Shown here in pieces: positions 61,701 through 64,000 of a DNA stretch of 64,000 nucleotides. The translations under genes were made by a program, and so were the position numbers. Numbering within the stretch: position 1 is the first letter of the stretch; every line of letters begins with the position of its first letter. This DNA comes from Nocardia pseudovaccinii NBRC 100343 (GTDB lineage: Bacteria > Actinomycetota > Actinomycetes > Mycobacteriales > Mycobacteriaceae). The notes beneath the pieces are model-generated. The model saw only the letters and a list, made by a program, of their open reading frames with translations. It had not been told where the DNA came from and made no database searches. Where the stretch lies: assembly GCF_001613225.1 (NCBI RefSeq), contig NZ_BDBY01000034.1:1-64000 (forward strand), given 5' to 3'.

Positions 61701-63143
61701 CTATCCGCCCAGGAGTAGTTCGATGGCCGAGATGCCGAAGTAACCGGCGAAGACGAGGCTCACCACCCCGATCAGCCAATGGATTTCACGGAATTTGCCG
61801 CGCGCCAGCTTGATCACCACGTACGCGATCAGGCCCGCACCGACACCGTTGGTGATGGAGTAGGTGAACGGCATCAGCACGATCGTCAGGAAGGCGGGCA
61901 CCGCCACCTCCAGATCGTTCCAATCGATCTTGCGGGCCTGGGTCATCATCAGCGCACCGACGATCACCAGCGCCGGTGCGGCGGCCTGGATCGGCACCAC
62001 GGCCGCGAGCGGGGTGAAAAATACTGCGAGGCAGAATAATCCACCGGTCACCAGGCTGGTCAGTCCGGTGCGGGCGCCCTCACCGACACCCGTCGCGGAT
62101 TCGACGTACACAGTATTTCCGGCACCGCCGCTGACGCCGCCGATGACCTGGGAGATACCGTCGATGGTCAGCACCTTGCCGATACCCGGCATGGTGCCCT
62201 TCTCATCGAGCAGCCCGGCCTCGTCGCAGACGCCGAAAACCGTTCCCATGGCATCGAAGAACCCGGTCAGCACCAGGGTGAACAGCACGACCCCCGCAAC
62301 CAGCCCGCCCGCCTCGGCGAAACCGCCGAAGAGGTCGATATTGAGCGCCAGCCCGAAATCGGGTGCGGCGAAGAACCCCTTCGGCTTCTCCGGCACCACC
62401 GGCCCCCAGGCCTGCGGGTCGATCTTCGCCAGCGCGTTGACGACAATGGCAAGCACCGTCGAGATGGCGATGCTGATCAGAATCGCACCGGGCACCTTGC
62501 GGATGAACAGTGCCAGCATCACCAACAGGCCGACCGCGAAAATCACTACGGGCCAACCGGATAGGTGCCCACCGGCGCCGAGGGTGACCGGCGGACCGGT
62601 CTGCGCGCCGTGTCCGACCACCCCGGCCGAGACCAGTCCGATCATCGCGATGAACATGCCGATCCCGACGCCGATCGCATTCTTGAGACCGAGCGGGATG
62701 GCGTTGATGATCATGGTCCGCAGGCCGGTCGCGGCCAGGATCACGATGATCACGCCCATCAGGACGACCAGACCCATGGTCTGCGGCCAGGTCATATGCG
62801 GCGCCGCCTGGAAGGCGACCACCGGAACCACGCCGAGTCCGGCGGCGAGCGCCAAAGGCACATTGCCCGCCACGCCCATCAGGATGGTGCTCAGTCCCGC
62901 GGAAAACGCGGTGGCCGTGGTGAGTTGAGCGATGCTCAGCTTGTCACCGTTGACATCCGCGACGCCGCCGAGAATCAGCGGCACCAACAGGATGACGTAG
63001 GCCATGGCGACGAAAGTGGTAATACCGCCACGGATTTCGCGAGAAACTGTGGTTCGGCGTTCGCTCAGCCGGAAGAATCGGTCGAGCGCAGACCTTCCTG
63101 TCACCGGCTCTGGCGTGCTGGGCTTGGTCTGTATCTGGGTCAT
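61701..63143 (-). CDS. AzgA-type purine (hypoxanthine/guanine/xanthine) permease, NCS2 superfamily
   Basis: 480 residues with about 12-14 TM segments. EIRGGITTFVAMAYVILLVP near 40, TAFSAGLSTILMGVAGNVPLALAAGLG, GVGIGMFIAMIGLVSAG, TGFFDAMGTVFGVCDEAGLL and VIGGVSGGAGNTVYVESATGVGEGARTGL are typical of AzgA/PbuG. ATG 63143 is set by GAGGAGG 8 nt upstream. It is 4 nt before xdhC. It would import the substrate for xanthine dehydrogenase. Confidence 0.92.
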   Translation of the reverse strand: MTQIQTKPSTPEPVTGRSALDRFFRLSERRTTVSREIRGGITTFVAMAYVILLVPLILGGVADVNGDKLSIAQLTTATAFSAGLSTILMGVAGNVPLALAAGLGVVPVVAFQAAPHMTWPQTMGLVVLMGVIIVILAATGLRTMIINAIPLGLKNAIGVGIGMFIAMIGLVSAGVVGHGAQTGPPVTLGAGGHLSGWPVVIFAVGLLVMLALFIRKVPGAILISIAISTVLAIVVNALAKIDPQAWGPVVPEKPKGFFAAPDFGLALNIDLFGGFAEAGGLVAGVVLFTLVLTGFFDAMGTVFGVCDEAGLLDEKGTMPGIGKVLTIDGISQVIGGVSGGAGNTVYVESATGVGEGARTGLTSLVTGGLFCLAVFFTPLAAVVPIQAAAPALVIVGALMMTQARKIDWNDLEVAVPAFLTIVLMPFTYSITNGVGAGLIAYVVIKLARGKFREIHWLIGVVSLVFAGYFGISAIELLLGG

Positions 63144-63176
63144 TGGCGTGCCCTCCTCGGGGCGTAGCCGACCTAC

Positions 63177-63211
63177 GGTCCGGCGGCTGTCCTTTTGGAC
63201 TGGGCCGGACC
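63177..63211 (-). promoter_or_regulatory. Two-tier hairpin in the leader of the purine permease gene
   Basis: GGTCCGGC pairs with GCCGGACC (63177-63184 with 63204-63211), and inside it GTCC pairs with GGAC around TTTT (63189-63200). The structure ends 33 nt upstream of the permease start, between xdh and permease genes. There is no T-tract, so processing, attenuation or mRNA stability control is more likely than termination. Confidence 0.5.
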
Positions 63212-63275
63212 GCACGGTTCGGGTACTGCTGTTGTGGAGTCTCTCCGGTCCGCTGGAACCGGCTGCCCCTGTTGA

Positions 63276-64000
63276 TCAACTGCTCCGGATGATGTCTTCC
63301 GGTCGCACCGGCACTCGGTTGATGTGCACGTTTCCACCCCGTGATCGGCAGGCGTCACGGATCGCCGCGGCGATCGCGGGTGTCGAAGAGAGCGTGGGCG
63401 GCTCTCCGGCGCCGCGCAGCCCGTAGGGGGCGTGCGGATCGGCATTTTCGAGAATCTCCAGCCGCTGTGACGGCGTATCGAGAATCGTCGGGATCAGGTA
63501 GTCGGTGAAGGACGGGTTGCGCACCTTACCGTTTTCGACCTGGATTTCCTCCATGACCGCCAGGCCCAGCCCCTGGACGGAGCCGCCGTGGATCTGCCCT
63601 TCCAGGGACAGGCGGTTCATGATCTTGCCCACGTCCTGGACCGCGTCCAGGGAGACGACCTTGACCAGGCCGAGGTCTGTGTCCACGTCCACCACCGCGC
63701 GGTGTACGCAGAGAGCCAGCTGGGTGTGGCTATTGCCCTGTCCCGTAACGGGATCCATACCGGTGGTCGGCCGGTGGTGGTACTCGCGGGTCTCTTCGAT
63801 AGCCCCCTCATCCAGGACATCGACGATCGCCGCGAGCACCTCCCCCGTGCGCGAAACCACCTTGCCGCCGACCAGACGCAGTCCCGGCATGGCACCGAAC
63901 TTTGCCTGGGCCAGGGCGAGCACGCGCTGGCGCACGGCCTCACAAGCCGCCTTCACCGCGCCACCGGTCATATAGGTCTGGCGGGAGGCGGACGACGAAC
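63276..64000 (-). CDS. xdhB: xanthine dehydrogenase molybdopterin-binding subunit, C-terminal part (partial)
   Basis: Open on the minus strand from the window edge to TGA at 63276, covering about 241 residues. SSSASRQTYMTGGAVKAACE, THTQLALCVHRAVVDVDTDLG-like segments, VVSLDAVQDVGKIMNRLSLE, GQIHGGSVQGLGLAVMEEIQ and PYGLRGAGEPPTLSSTPAIA with the family's catalytic Glu (GAGE) are typical of the large Mo subunit. It oxidises hypoxanthine/xanthine to urate. The gene begins beyond the window. Confidence 0.9.
   Translation of the reverse strand, partial: SSSASRQTYMTGGAVKAACEAVRQRVLALAQAKFGAMPGLRLVGGKVVSRTGEVLAAIVDVLDEGAIEETREYHHRPTTGMDPVTGQGNSHTQLALCVHRAVVDVDTDLGLVKVVSLDAVQDVGKIMNRLSLEGQIHGGSVQGLGLAVMEEIQVENGKVRNPSFTDYLIPTILDTPSQRLEILENADPHAPYGLRGAGEPPTLSSTPAIAAAIRDACRSRGGNVHINRVPVRPEDIIRSS

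Noticed and set aside
1..64000. tRNA, rRNA or riboswitch genes
   Set aside because: No cloverleaf with a TTCGANTC T-loop, no rRNA segments and no recognisable riboswitch core were seen by eye; a covariance search would be needed to exclude weak cases.

Overview
The window is high-GC actinobacterial chromosome, most likely from Nocardia or a close relative such as Rhodococcus. The pointers are the frequent GTG/TTG starts, a conservon (kinase/roadblock/DUF742/GTPase/P450 operon), a Tat-exported cholesterol oxidase, a SapA-like secreted protein, a perfect KstR-type operator, and many tightly coupled operons. No rRNA, tRNA or CRISPR array was seen.

Layout. 1-5788: an aldarate (D-glucarate) catabolic operon: end of a sugar porter, lactonase, LysR regulator, 5-dehydro-4-deoxyglucarate dehydratase, ketoglutarate semialdehyde dehydrogenase and glucarate dehydratase. 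5774-11477: cyclase-family protein, TetR with divergent cholesterol oxidase, MarR with divergent MFS exporter separated by a phased operator array, and a SapA-like secreted protein. 11667-17115: accessory stretch of small unknown genes in a translationally coupled minus-strand operon (one serine-recombinase-like, one PD-(D/E)xK-like), a divergent XRE/TPR regulator with a GNAT acetyltransferase, a toxin/MmyB remnant and an orphan HigA-like antitoxin. 17142-23709: LacI-controlled ribose-type ABC/ribokinase/pyranase operon split by a TnpB element whose gene carries an amber codon.

23898-40932: mixed metabolic and regulatory genes: amidase, DJ-1/PfpI protein, two SRPBCC/DMT genes, Lrp and alanine dehydrogenase, a PadR-controlled membrane protein/carotenoid oxygenase operon, a quinone oxidoreductase, a miniature TnpB relic, a PP2C phosphatase, a methyltransferase, small secreted or membrane proteins, a KstR-box alpha/beta hydrolase, a monooxygenase/TetR pair, and a degenerate segment (39.1-40.9 kb) where divergent genes have lost their 5' ends. 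40996-46264: the conservon with two P450s, one of them lacking ExxR. 46620-52408: SRPBCC, hydrolase, MFS exporter, an atypical P450, TIGR03086 protein and DMT exporter. 52518-64000: a ten-gene minus-strand purine/glyoxylate operon running from xanthine dehydrogenase (partial) through purine permease, XdhC, AtzF-C-like protein, hydroxypyruvate isomerase, tartronate semialdehyde reductase, glyoxylate carboligase, glycerate kinase and allantoinase to allantoicase, closed by a 21-bp hairpin.

How the genes work together: the last operon would take up purines, oxidise xanthine, open allantoin to ureidoglycolate and feed the resulting glyoxylate through tartronate semialdehyde to phosphoglycerate. 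The first operon would turn glucarate into 2-oxoglutarate. Strongest points for a second look: the MarR operator array, the two TnpB loci, the fused divergent gene heads at 39.88 kb, the tandem 28-residue repeats in glycerate kinase, the nuclease-like orphan at 11.7-12.4 kb and the ExxR-less conservon P450.
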